Position numbers and translations under genes: made by a program | Assembly: GCF_020686945.1 (NCBI RefSeq) | Contig: NZ_JAJEPR010000033.1 | Coordinates: 1-37,226 of the forward strand | Direction of reading: 5' to 3' | Length of the DNA: 37,226 bases | DNA from: Limivivens faecihominis | Lineage (GTDB): Bacteria; Bacillota; Clostridia; Lachnospirales; Lachnospiraceae | Part shown: positions 7,650 through 14,275 of the stretch, piece after piece | Numbering within the stretch: the stretch's first letter is position 1 | Layout of the letters: every line of letters starts with the position of its first letter | Notes under the pieces: model-generated | What the model was told of the DNA's origin: nothing | Databases searched by the model: none | What the model saw: the letters and a program-made list of their open reading frames with translations, nothing else

Positions 7650-8424
7650 TTTTCAAAACCTCCTGTGTTAAGTTCTTATATGCTTCGGCAACTTTTCCTT
7701 TCGGGCAGTGCATGTAGATGCTTTTTCCCTCTGCACTGGTCTCAGCAGCTTTTACAGACATCGGGATCACATTTTCAAATACCTCGATCTGACTTCCGTA
7801 GGTTGTATGTACTCTCGATGCAATATCCCTTGCGTAATTGGTTCTGAAATCTACCATGGTCAGGAGAATGCCCTCAATCGCCAGTTTCCGGTTCAGTCTT
7901 TTCTTTACTGTAAGAATGGTCTTGATCAGCTGCTGAAGTCCTTTCACCGGCAGATATGCGGCTTGCACAGGTATCAACACAGAATCGGAAGAGACCAGTG
8001 CATTGATTGTCATCATACCAAGGCTCGGCATACAGTCGATCAGGATATAATCGTATCGGCATCGTATCGCATCGATATATTCTTTCATGATCATTTCTCT
8101 GCTCATAACATTTCCCATCGTTACTTCCAGTGCGGAAAGCTCAATATTTGCCGGGAGAAGATCTACATTTTCCTGGTGATGTAAAATCCCATCTTCCAGA
8201 GAGATTTCTTCTTCGTTGATGACCTCCATCATGATCGTTGCCAATGTGATGCGAAGATCATCCGGTTCCTCATATCCAAGACTTGCGGTTAAACTTCCCT
8301 GTGGATCCGCGTCGATCAGCAACACTTTCTTACCTTCTCTTGCCAGTCCAATGCCTACATTTACGGTTGTGGTGGTCTTTCCGACGCCACCTTTCTGGTT
8401 TACTACGGATATAACTTTACACAT
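7639..8424 (-). CDS. parA: ParA/Soj-family partition ATPase of the element
   Basis: A 261-residue deviant-Walker ATPase that moves ParB-bound DNA over the nucleoid. The motif KGGVGKTT (residues 11-18) with the signature lysine, the A' motif LLIDADPQGSLTAS, and YDYILIDCMPSLG (Walker B) are intact. I start it at MCKVISVV because GGAGG lies 8 bases before that ATG; the upstream in-frame MEKRIMGK would lie inside the end of the preceding parB. No N-terminal HTH is present, so this is a type Ib/chromosomal-like ParA. It sits between two parB genes, which is unusual. Confidence 0.95.
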   Translation of the reverse strand: MCKVISVVNQKGGVGKTTTTVNVGIGLAREGKKVLLIDADPQGSLTASLGYEEPDDLRITLATIMMEVINEEEISLEDGILHHQENVDLLPANIELSALEVTMGNVMSREMIMKEYIDAIRCRYDYILIDCMPSLGMMTINALVSSDSVLIPVQAAYLPVKGLQQLIKTILTVKKRLNRKLAIEGILLTMVDFRTNYARDIASRVHTTYGSQIEVFENVIPMSVKAAETSAEGKSIYMHCPKGKVAEAYKNLTQEVLKNEK

Positions 8425-8438
8425 GATTTCTTCCTCCT

Positions 8439-9308
8439 TTAACTTTCCCATGATTCTTTTTTCCATAATTTCAACAGTGCCAGTATTTCCCGTTTCATCA
8501 TTGCCGGTGTATAAGAATTTGGAAAATACTTGTGCAACTGCTCGTTTGTGAATGCCACTCTTGTGATCTCACCCTTTTTCACTTCACACATGATCTCTTC
8601 CATCTTTTCCAGTGACAACTGTTTTTCTTTACTCAGTTGCCGGATCCTCTGGGCCTGTGAGAGTGATGGGATTGCCTGTGCATACTCCATTGCTACAAGC
8701 AGTTCTCTTTGTTCTTTTTCACTTAATGCAGCTATCTCTACAGCCGGACAAAAAGAAATAATCTCATCATCCAGTTTCTGCAACATTTCCGGTATCAGTT
8801 TTGTCAGTGAGATATAACGCTGCACTTGTTTTGGGCTATCACCACAATCTTCACTGATGATTTCTATTGCCCGCTTTCTTGGTGTTTTGTGGTCAACTTG
8901 GCTCTTTTTTCGACCACTTTTTCTTTTTAATACGTCATTCTTCAGTTTGTAAGCAAAAGCTTTTTCACTGTAGCTAATCCGTTCTCTGTGAAGATTGGAA
9001 TCTACCATGCTCAAGATGGAATCATCTTCACTTAATACCCGGATGATTACCGGTACTTTACGGTATCCCAGTTTCTCCGCAGCATGTTTTCTTCTGTGAC
9101 CGGATATGATCTCATAGTATCCATCCGGTACTGGTCTGACGATTAGCGGATTTAAAATGCCATACTTCTCAATGCTTTCCTGCAAAAGAAACATTTCCTT
9201 ATCATCTTTTACCTGAAACGGGTGCTCTTTGAACGGACGAAGACGCTCAATCTCAATTTCTATGATTCTTTCTTCGTTTTCTCCTGATTGTCTGTTTGGC
9301 TCAGTCAT
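8439..9308 (-). CDS. parB: ParB/Spo0J-family partition protein (first copy of the element)
   Basis: A 289-residue ParB homologue beginning MTEPNRQSG, preceded by AAAGGAG at 5 bases. The frame is open 32 codons further upstream, but that stretch is the 19-bp attenuator hairpin and is not part of the family. ParB N-terminal domain with SGHRRKHAA and NLHRERISYSEKAFAY; basic linker KRKSGRKKSQ; HTH region SPKQVQRYISLTKLIPEML; C-terminal YFPNSYTPAMMKREILALLKLW, closely parallel to the second ParB. First gene of the operon. It probably binds the TTAGCTG repeats immediately upstream (inference). Confidence 0.92.
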   Translation of the reverse strand: MTEPNRQSGENEERIIEIEIERLRPFKEHPFQVKDDKEMFLLQESIEKYGILNPLIVRPVPDGYYEIISGHRRKHAAEKLGYRKVPVIIRVLSEDDSILSMVDSNLHRERISYSEKAFAYKLKNDVLKRKSGRKKSQVDHKTPRKRAIEIISEDCGDSPKQVQRYISLTKLIPEMLQKLDDEIISFCPAVEIAALSEKEQRELLVAMEYAQAIPSLSQAQRIRQLSKEKQLSLEKMEEIMCEVKKGEITRVAFTNEQLHKYFPNSYTPAMMKREILALLKLWKKESWES

Positions 9309-9335
9309 CTTGACTCCTTTCCTCCAGGATTCAGG

Positions 9336-9391
9336 AAATAAAAAATGCCTGCCTGGAACTTTTATAGATAGTAAAGTTCCAAACAGACATT
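9336..9391 (-). terminator. 19-bp attenuator/terminator hairpin in the leader of the element's par-rep operon
   Basis: On the minus strand arms 9373-9391 and 9344-9362 pair at all 19 positions (a few G-T) around a 10-base loop ACTATCTATA, followed by TTTTTTATTT. It lies 28 bases before the parB ribosome site, so transcripts entering from upstream would terminate here unless read-through is allowed. No leader peptide or alternative antiterminator fold could be settled by eye. Confidence 0.8.
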
Positions 9392-9402
9392 GCTGTTTGA
9401 CC

Positions 9403-9708
9403 ATTAGCTGTAGCTAATAGAATTGAATACTGTTTCAGCTAATTCATGTTTGCAAGTTTGGGAGAGATTGTTTCTTTTCCCGCCTTTTCTCTGATTTGCA
9501 TCCCCGAATAAGAGGTGACAACGGAGCGGAACCCAAATGTTAGCTGGACTTCTTAAAACCCATGTTTGCAAACCGGTAATTTTGATTAGCTGTCAGCTAA
9601 CAAAAATCGGATTGCGTTAGCTGGAAATTGATCATTTTGAATGGAATTTTGTGTCACGAACGTGATTTGAAAATAACAAAAGCGTTCGTTGTCAGCTAAT
9701 CCAGCTAA
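9403..9708. repeat. TTAGCTG / CAGCTAA repeat cluster upstream of the par-rep operon
   Basis: At least eight copies in about 300 bp: palindromes ATTAGCTGTAGCTAAT (9403-9418) and TTAGCTGTCAGCTAA (9586-9600), and single units at 9436, 9540, 9617, 9693 and 9702. CATGTTTGCAA is also repeated (9445-9455, 9561-9571), and TCACGAACGTGA (9654-9665) is a further dyad. No gene is seen. Position next to parB suggests a centromere (parS-like) or operator for the element's ParB, which is inference. The set differs entirely from the chromosomal parS. Confidence 0.7.
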
Positions 9709-9724
9709 CATTTTCGAACGCTTT
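9679..9724 (-). terminator. Inverted repeat downstream of tRNA-Arg
   Basis: AAAGCGTTCG (9679-9688) and CGAACGCTTT (9715-9724) are perfect 10-bp arms around 26 bases that hold two CAGCTAA units. On the minus strand it starts 6 bases after the tRNA and is followed by a T-rich tract, so it can terminate tRNA transcription. It may equally be an attachment-site structure. Confidence 0.55.
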
Positions 9725-9730
9725 GAAGCC

Positions 9731-9804
9731 CGTCGCCAAGAGGATTTGAACCTCCGACCCCTCGCTTAGGAGGCGAGTGCTCTATCCAGCTGAGCTATGA
9801 CGAC
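9731..9804 (-). tRNA. tRNA-Arg (anticodon CCU)
   Basis: The minus strand folds into a full cloverleaf: acceptor GTCGTCA/TGGCGAC (7 bp with one G-T), D stem GCTC/GAGC, anticodon stem CTCGC/GCGAG with loop CTCCTAA, T stem GGAGG/CCTCT with loop TTCAAAT, discriminator G. CCA is not encoded. The integrated module lies on its 3' side, where tRNA-targeting integrases place their elements. Confidence 0.96.
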
Positions 9805-9864
9805 ACATGCCGCAAACCCTTGATTTTACTGGGTTTCTGGGATTTTTCCCTTCGGCCATATATA

Positions 9865-9893
9865 AGATTATCAACTCTTTTTCGAGTTGTCAA
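9865..9893 (-). promoter_or_regulatory. Promoter of tRNA-Arg with dyad in the spacer
   Basis: TTGACA (9888-9893), 17-base spacer, TAATCT (9865-9870). The spacer is filled by CAACTC-N6-GAGTTG (9872-9889), a perfect 6-bp dyad that overlaps the end of the -35 box and could be a repressor site. Confidence 0.7.
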
Positions 9894-9928
9894 TCTACAG
9901 ATTTTTTTGATTTGGTAACATTAGAACG

Positions 9929-10025
9929 TTCCCCAATTTGGGGAATGCTTTGTTGTCACCATTAGCATTTTTCAGAATAGATTCGAACTGAAAGTTGTTT
10001 TTTATTTTTTCCCTTTGGGGAATGC
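9929..10025. repeat. Repeated TTTGGGGAATGC and palindrome
   Basis: TTTGGGGAATGC occurs at 9937-9948 and again at 10014-10025. The first copy is the right half of the palindrome TTCCCCAATTTGGGGAA (9929-9945). The second abuts the broken tRNA remnant. No coding function is seen; the repeats probably mark recombination at this locus. Confidence 0.5.
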
Positions 10026-10075
10026 CTCGGCTTTCTCTTAGGAGGCACTTGTTCTATCCATTAAACTAACAGGAC
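9980..10075 (-). pseudogene. tRNA-Arg(CCU)-like remnant, 5' half intact, 3' half disrupted
   Basis: On the minus strand 10075-10037 reads GTCCTGT, D arm with GTTT/GAAC, and the anticodon segment TGCCTCCTAAG, a good 5' half of a Firmicute tRNA-Arg(CCU). After the anticodon loop the sequence changes: no pairing anticodon-stem half, no acceptor partner ACAGGAC. A T-loop-like TTCGAATC lies about 50 bases further (near 9981-9988). It cannot fold into a tRNA. Confidence 0.7.
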
Positions 10076-10251
10076 AAATACCGGATTTTTGGCTTAAAAT
10101 CAAGGTTTTCAGCCATTTCAACGGCATTGGATTTTATGATTTAAAACTGACTTGCGTCAGCTGAATCAACCTTATATGATGAAATTTTTTGGTATGAAGC
10201 TATCGCCTTTTCCAAAAACGCATGTCCTCTTAATTGTGACATCACATAACA

Positions 10252-10348
10252 GAATCGAACTCAAATTCATTTTTCTGTTATACGCCGAGGCGATAACTCT
10301 GGTCACCGCTTAGGAGGCGGACGCTCTATCCTGCTGAGCTACAGAAAC
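10252..10348 (-). pseudogene. Second tRNA-Arg(CCU)-like remnant
   Basis: From 10348 on the minus strand: acceptor GTTTCTG, D arm GCTC/GAGC, anticodon arm CCGC-CTCCTAA-GCGG, then foreign sequence. The next 25 bases form their own hairpin (TTATCGCC/GGCGTATAA), and ATAACAGA/TCTGTTAT brackets a T-loop-like GTTCGATTC. A partial acceptor match CAGAAA exists but no T arm in place. The 5' half differs from the other two tRNA-Arg copies, so this is not a simple duplication. Confidence 0.65.
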
Positions 10349-10399
10349 TTAACTGGAATGGTCCGCCGACTTTCATCGGAAACCACTCCATAGATATTT

Positions 10400-10408
10400 A
10401 TTATAGCA
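10400..10408 (-). promoter_or_regulatory. Extended -10 promoter upstream of the second tRNA-Arg remnant
   Basis: Minus-strand TGCTATAAT (extended -10) lies about 50 bases before the remnant, without a good -35. A short hairpin TCCGATGAAAGTCGG region lies between. It suggests the remnant was once an expressed tRNA gene. Confidence 0.45.
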
Positions 10409-10420
10409 TATCAAAAGCTG

Positions 10421-11308
10421 TTAATCCAGCTCTTTTTCAAAATTTATGTGGCCCTGCATCCAGATGCTTCCTTTGAACCGTCTGCCTTCCTCCGGCTCGC
10501 CCAGAAGATCCTTCTGGTTGATACAGATGTCAAAAATCATATCGTTGCAGGAAAGTGTCATAAAGTACAGTTTCTCGTCGGTATATTCATTGACTGCAGA
10601 CTCCACATTTTTGATTTCACCCATGATCTGGTACAGGTCGCACTCCGTTCCGTAGGGCATCATAAAGGTATCAATCACCGTGAAAAGATCCTCCTCCTGG
10701 ATCCGCTGGGAGATCATGGTGTATGTGTCCATATCCTCCAGCGTCAGGCTCTCGATGGCCTCCTCGTCGCCTTTTCTGGCGGCTGCAATGAGTTTATTCC
10801 TCTTGGAAACAGCTTCCCGGTCGCTCTGCAGCTGCTCTTCGCTCTTGCAGATCGGGAGAAGAATCTCTCCCTTGTCGGAAAGTCCGGAAAATGTAGTGCT
10901 GACCGGCTGATTCAGAAGCATCTGATCGACGCAGGCCTTCTTATAAGCCACTGCATTCTGCACATAAAAGATCAGAGAAACACCCACTCTGGCATCTTCC
11001 ATGACGCCCGCAAAAGACTCCTGGCTGCCATGCTTTTCCACCATCAGATCCTCTCTTGAGGTCACTCCGGTTCCCCGGAAATACGGGAAATAATACTCCT
11101 GATGGAAGCCGTTTTTATCCATCTCCCCGCAGAGCGTGATGCCAAAATCCGGGCCAAAGGCCCTAGAATACTCCACAAACGCAGTTCCGTTGTCTTCCCT
11201 CACCGCCTGGCGGTCCGTATATTTACGGAAAACCAGATTGAGAACATCTTCCAGCTCCTGCTCTGTCTTCAGGCTGCCAAAGCCAATGGATTTAAGATAA
11301 GTATGCAC
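10421..11308 (-). CDS. Conserved hypothetical protein, DUF3881-like
   Basis: A 295-residue soluble protein with no membrane segment or signal peptide. I place the start at the GTG giving (M)HTYLKSIGFGS, with GGGAGGTG 6 bases upstream; a GTG three codons earlier overlaps that ribosome site. An acidic middle helix SREDLMVEKHGSQESF and the C-terminal YFMTLSCNDMIFDICINQKDLLGEPEEGRRFKGSIWMQG are the most distinctive parts. It resembles a Lachnospiraceae family of about 290 residues that I associate with DUF3881; function unknown. It follows serS by 55 bases without a terminator, so it is probably co-transcribed. Confidence 0.8.
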   Translation of the reverse strand: MHTYLKSIGFGSLKTEQELEDVLNLVFRKYTDRQAVREDNGTAFVEYSRAFGPDFGITLCGEMDKNGFHQEYYFPYFRGTGVTSREDLMVEKHGSQESFAGVMEDARVGVSLIFYVQNAVAYKKACVDQMLLNQPVSTTFSGLSDKGEILLPICKSEEQLQSDREAVSKRNKLIAAARKGDEEAIESLTLEDMDTYTMISQRIQEEDLFTVIDTFMMPYGTECDLYQIMGEIKNVESAVNEYTDEKLYFMTLSCNDMIFDICINQKDLLGEPEEGRRFKGSIWMQGHINFEKELD

Positions 11309-11363
11309 TACATTCACCTCCCATTCCAGATCATCCGGTATTTCTTACCTGTCCTGATCAATC

Positions 11364-12656
11364 TTATTTCTTTTTAACCTCAATTTTTTCCATGCCACCC
11401 ATATACGGTCTTAAAGCCTCCGGAATATTGACGCTTCCGTCTGCATTCAGGTTGTTCTCCAGGAATGCGATCAGCATACGCGGCGGTGCTACTACAGTAT
11501 TATTCAGTGTATGAGCCAGATATTTCTTTCCATCCGGACCATTTACACGGATTTTCAGTCTTCTTGCCTGAGCGTCTCCCAGGTTGGAGCAGCTTCCTAC
11601 CTCGAAGTATTTCTTCTGTCTCGGAGACCATGCTTCCACGTCCAGAGATTTCACTTTCAGATCTGCCAGGTCACCGGAGCAGCACTCCAGAGTACGAACC
11701 GGAATATCCAGGCTGCGGAACAGATCAACGGTGTTCTGCCACAGTTTGTCGAACCACATCTTGCTCTCCTCCGGCTTGCAGACAACGATCATCTCCTGTT
11801 TCTCGAACTGATGGATACGGTAAACACCTCTCTCCTCGATGCCGTGAGCACCTTTCTCCTTACGGAAGCAGGGAGAATAACTGGTCAGAGTCTTCGGAAG
11901 CTCCTCCTCCGGAATGATGGTGTCGATGAATTTACCGATCATGGAATGTTCGCTGGTACCGATGAGGTAGAGATCCTCTCCCTCGATCTTGTACATCATA
12001 GCGTCCATCTCCTCAAAGCTCATAACGCCGGTAACAACGTTGCTGCGGATCATGAAAGGCGGTACGCAGTAGGTGAAACCTCTGTTGATCATGAAATCTC
12101 TTGCGTAAGCGATAACAGCGGAATGAAGACGGGCAATGTCACCCATCAGATAGTAGAAACCGTTTCCTGCTACTTTTCTGGCGCTGTCCAGATCGATACC
12201 GTCGAATTTCTCCATGATCTCGGTGTGATAGGGAACCTCGAAATCCGGAACAACGGGCTCGCCGTATTTCTGGATCTCCACGTTCTCGCTGTCATCTTTA
12301 CCGATCGGTACGGAAGGATCGATGATGTTCGGAATGATCAGCATTCTGGTGCGGATCTCCTCCTCCACCTTCTTCTCCTCCTCGGAGAGCTCGTTCATGC
12401 GGTCAGCCTGGCTGGCAACCTGCTTTTTGACCTCTTCTGCCTCTTCTTTTTTCTTCTGAGCCATCAGAGCACCAATCTCTTTGGAAAGTTTGTTTCTGGA
12501 AGCACGAAGAGCCTCTACTTCCTGTTTGATCTCACGGTTCTTTTTATCCAGCTCGATCACTTCATCTACGAGATGGAGCTTTTTATCCTGAAATTTATTA
12601 CGAATATTCTGTTTTACGATTTCCGGATTTTCCCGGACAAATTTAATATCCAGCAT
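11364..12656 (-). CDS. serS: Seryl-tRNA synthetase
   Basis: Class II aminoacyl-tRNA synthetase charging tRNA-Ser with serine. The 430-residue length is normal. The N-terminal coiled-coil arm (about 25-105) that grips the long variable arm of tRNA-Ser is rich in E/K heptads. Motif 2 is FRKEKGAHGIEERGVYRIHQF and motif 3 is the stretch around LAHTLNNTVVAPPRMLIAFLEN. I start at MLDIKFVRENPE because this is the conserved family start and AAAGGA lies upstream; the open frame 23 codons further up is leader. A promoter and hairpin (12712-12771) precede it. A tRNA-Ser gene is present at the other end of the window. Confidence 0.97.
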   Translation of the reverse strand: MLDIKFVRENPEIVKQNIRNKFQDKKLHLVDEVIELDKKNREIKQEVEALRASRNKLSKEIGALMAQKKKEEAEEVKKQVASQADRMNELSEEEKKVEEEIRTRMLIIPNIIDPSVPIGKDDSENVEIQKYGEPVVPDFEVPYHTEIMEKFDGIDLDSARKVAGNGFYYLMGDIARLHSAVIAYARDFMINRGFTYCVPPFMIRSNVVTGVMSFEEMDAMMYKIEGEDLYLIGTSEHSMIGKFIDTIIPEEELPKTLTSYSPCFRKEKGAHGIEERGVYRIHQFEKQEMIVVCKPEESKMWFDKLWQNTVDLFRSLDIPVRTLECCSGDLADLKVKSLDVEAWSPRQKKYFEVGSCSNLGDAQARRLKIRVNGPDGKKYLAHTLNNTVVAPPRMLIAFLENNLNADGSVNIPEALRPYMGGMEKIEVKKK

Positions 12657-12703
12657 TTCTTCTATTCCTTTCTTCGATCCAGTCAGAGAAAAAATCTCCG
12701 CTG

Positions 12704-12740
12704 TAAATAAAAACTCGGCGAACAAATCATCCGCCGAGTT
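12704..12740 (-). terminator. Terminator-like hairpin at the start of the serS transcript
   Basis: Minus-strand arms AACTCGGCG and CGCCGAGTT (9 bp) with an 11-base loop, followed by TTTATTTA. It sits about 2 bases after the -10 box of the serS promoter, so it could be either the terminator of the upstream gene or the very 5' end of the serS mRNA. Confidence 0.75.
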
Positions 12741-12742
12741 CT

Positions 12743-12771
12743 ATCATACCCTATTTTTCAGTTCGCGTAAA
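12743..12771 (-). promoter_or_regulatory. serS promoter
   Basis: TTTACG (12766-12771), 17-base spacer, TATGAT (12743-12748) on the minus strand, in the gap between the DUF4446 gene and serS. Confidence 0.65.
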
Positions 12772-12809
12772 GCACCTTTTTTGCTTATTTTCCGGTCTTT
12801 TCAAGGTTT

Positions 12810-13328
12810 TTACCGCTCCAGTTCGTTGTGGGAGTTCACGGCCTGGCGGAGAGCTTCCTTCTCCTCCTCGCCGAGAACCACATAGGATTCTCCCTTCACA
12901 ATCTCCTTCACATAAGTATAACAGCCGTCGCTGCTGTGGATGGCGTTCATGACGAAACCATTGTTTTCCTTGTCCAGCATGGCCAGGGCAAAACTGAGCT
13001 TTCCACCCATTTCCTTGAAGGCATCGTACTTCACGATAGCCACCTTGTTCAGTGTAATATTCTGTACCTCTTTAATTTTCCGGATCTCTTCCATATGATT
13101 CCGGCTGTTCTCCTCCAGAATATCCATCTGATTAAACCGGGCCGCAAAAGCGCGTTCCAGGGAAGCGCCATCCATGCCTCTCATGAACATCTTATACTTT
13201 TTCATAAATCGGCTCATTTTCATGGAGATCTTTATCATATAGATCAGGACGATCAGAAGGACGCCCAGCACAAAAATAATAATGATCCCCGGGTCAATAC
13301 CGATCGCGTCGAAAATACTGCTTTCCAT
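12810..13328 (-). CDS. DUF4446 family membrane-anchored protein
   Basis: A 172-residue protein with one N-terminal membrane helix (about 13-33, IIIIFVLGVLLIVLIYMI) and a cytoplasmic part with a helical stretch (about 45-95) and a small beta-rich domain (VAIVKYDAFKEMGGKLSFALAMLDKENNGFVMNAIHSSDG). This matches the DUF4446 family, commonly found right behind parB in Clostridia. It follows parB by 29 bases and reads in the same direction, so co-expression is likely. Function unknown; a link to chromosome partition is only suggested by neighbourhood. Confidence 0.87.
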   Translation of the reverse strand: MESSIFDAIGIDPGIIIIFVLGVLLIVLIYMIKISMKMSRFMKKYKMFMRGMDGASLERAFAARFNQMDILEENSRNHMEEIRKIKEVQNITLNKVAIVKYDAFKEMGGKLSFALAMLDKENNGFVMNAIHSSDGCYTYVKEIVKGESYVVLGEEEKEALRQAVNSHNELER

Positions 13329-13357
13329 TTATTATCCCCTTTTTCTTCGGTTAGTTG

Positions 13358-14275
13358 TCAGGCTTCCTGATGAATCGACTCCAGAAGATCCATGATTCGT
13401 TCCAGTTCCTCATTGGAATAATATTCGATCTCTATTCTTCCTTTATTATTCTTCTTATGATTTACTGTGACCTTGGTTCCCAGGATCATCTTGATTTTCT
13501 CTTCGATTCCCTTGTAAATGAACTCATTCTCTGCCTTTTGATCTTTTTTGTCTTTTTTCTCTTTCTGGAGATTCTTCATCAGCCTCTCAGTCTCCCGGAC
13601 GCTGAGTTTTTCATCAAAGATCTTGTTTGCCAGATTGTACTGCTGCTCCTTGTCCCCCACGGCCAGAAGGGCTCTCGCATGGCCGGTGGAAATTTTTTCA
13701 TCCACCACCATCTGCTGCACCCGCTCATCCAGTTTGAGAAGACGCATGGAATTGGTAACTGCGGTACGGCTCTTGGAAACCCGCTCTGCCAGCTCGTCCT
13801 GCTTCAGATCAAACTCGGTCAGAAGACGTTTGAAGGCCATCGCTTCCTCGATGGGGTTCAAGTCTTCCCGCTGAATGTTCTCGATCAGCGCGATCTCCAC
13901 TCTCTCCTGCTCCGTATAATTTTTGATGATGACAGGAACTTCCTTTAAGCCGGCCAGCTTTGCGGCTCTCCATCTCCGCTCTCCGGCGATGATCTCATAG
14001 TAATCATCCTGTTTCTGGACAACCAGCGGCTGAATGATACCAAACTGTTTGATGGAATCAGCCAACTCCAGAAGAGCATCCTCGTTGAAATTTTTACGCG
14101 GCTGTTCCCGGTTGGGCTCCACCTCGGTAATCTTGACCATCACTTCTTCTTTTTTGATGACCTTCTCCACAACCACTTCTTTTTTTACTTCCGGTTTGGC
14201 AGGCGCTGCTTTTTTATGACCTGTTGAAGGTATCAGGCTGTCCAGTCCTTTTCCCAGTCCGTTCTTTCTTACCAT
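13358..14275 (-). CDS. parB: Chromosome partition protein ParB (Spo0J)
   Basis: 305 residues. The N-terminus GLGKGLDSLIP is the ParA-stimulating peptide typical of chromosomal ParB. The ParB N-domain carries GERRWRAAK (98-106), the CTP-binding motif, and ENIQREDLNPIEEA. The HTH region is LTEFDLKQDELAERVSKSRTAVTNSMRLLKL; the C-terminal dimerisation part ends VTVNHKKNNKGRIEIEYYSNEELERIMDLLESI. It binds parS, spreads as a CTP-dependent clamp and loads SMC. It overlaps parA by 7 bases; its probable parS targets lie just upstream of that gene at 15132 and 15187. Confidence 0.97.
   Translation of the reverse strand: MVRKNGLGKGLDSLIPSTGHKKAAPAKPEVKKEVVVEKVIKKEEVMVKITEVEPNREQPRKNFNEDALLELADSIKQFGIIQPLVVQKQDDYYEIIAGERRWRAAKLAGLKEVPVIIKNYTEQERVEIALIENIQREDLNPIEEAMAFKRLLTEFDLKQDELAERVSKSRTAVTNSMRLLKLDERVQQMVVDEKISTGHARALLAVGDKEQQYNLANKIFDEKLSVRETERLMKNLQKEKKDKKDQKAENEFIYKGIEEKIKMILGTKVTVNHKKNNKGRIEIEYYSNEELERIMDLLESIHQEA

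Noticed and set aside
9980..10348. Group I introns splitting tRNA-Arg(CCU) genes
   Set aside because: Such introns exist in tRNA-Arg(CCU) of some bacteria, but the inserted stretches here are only about 50-60 bases, far too short for a group I core, and no matching acceptor 3' half follows.
11511..12710. Long plus-strand open frame (399 codons) opposite serS
   Set aside because: Antisense shadow of a strongly conserved gene; no ribosome site, no recognisable protein.
12656..12809. T-box riboswitch upstream of serS
   Set aside because: No AGGGTGG-type T-box sequence, and the leader of about 85-100 bases is too short. Only a hairpin is present.
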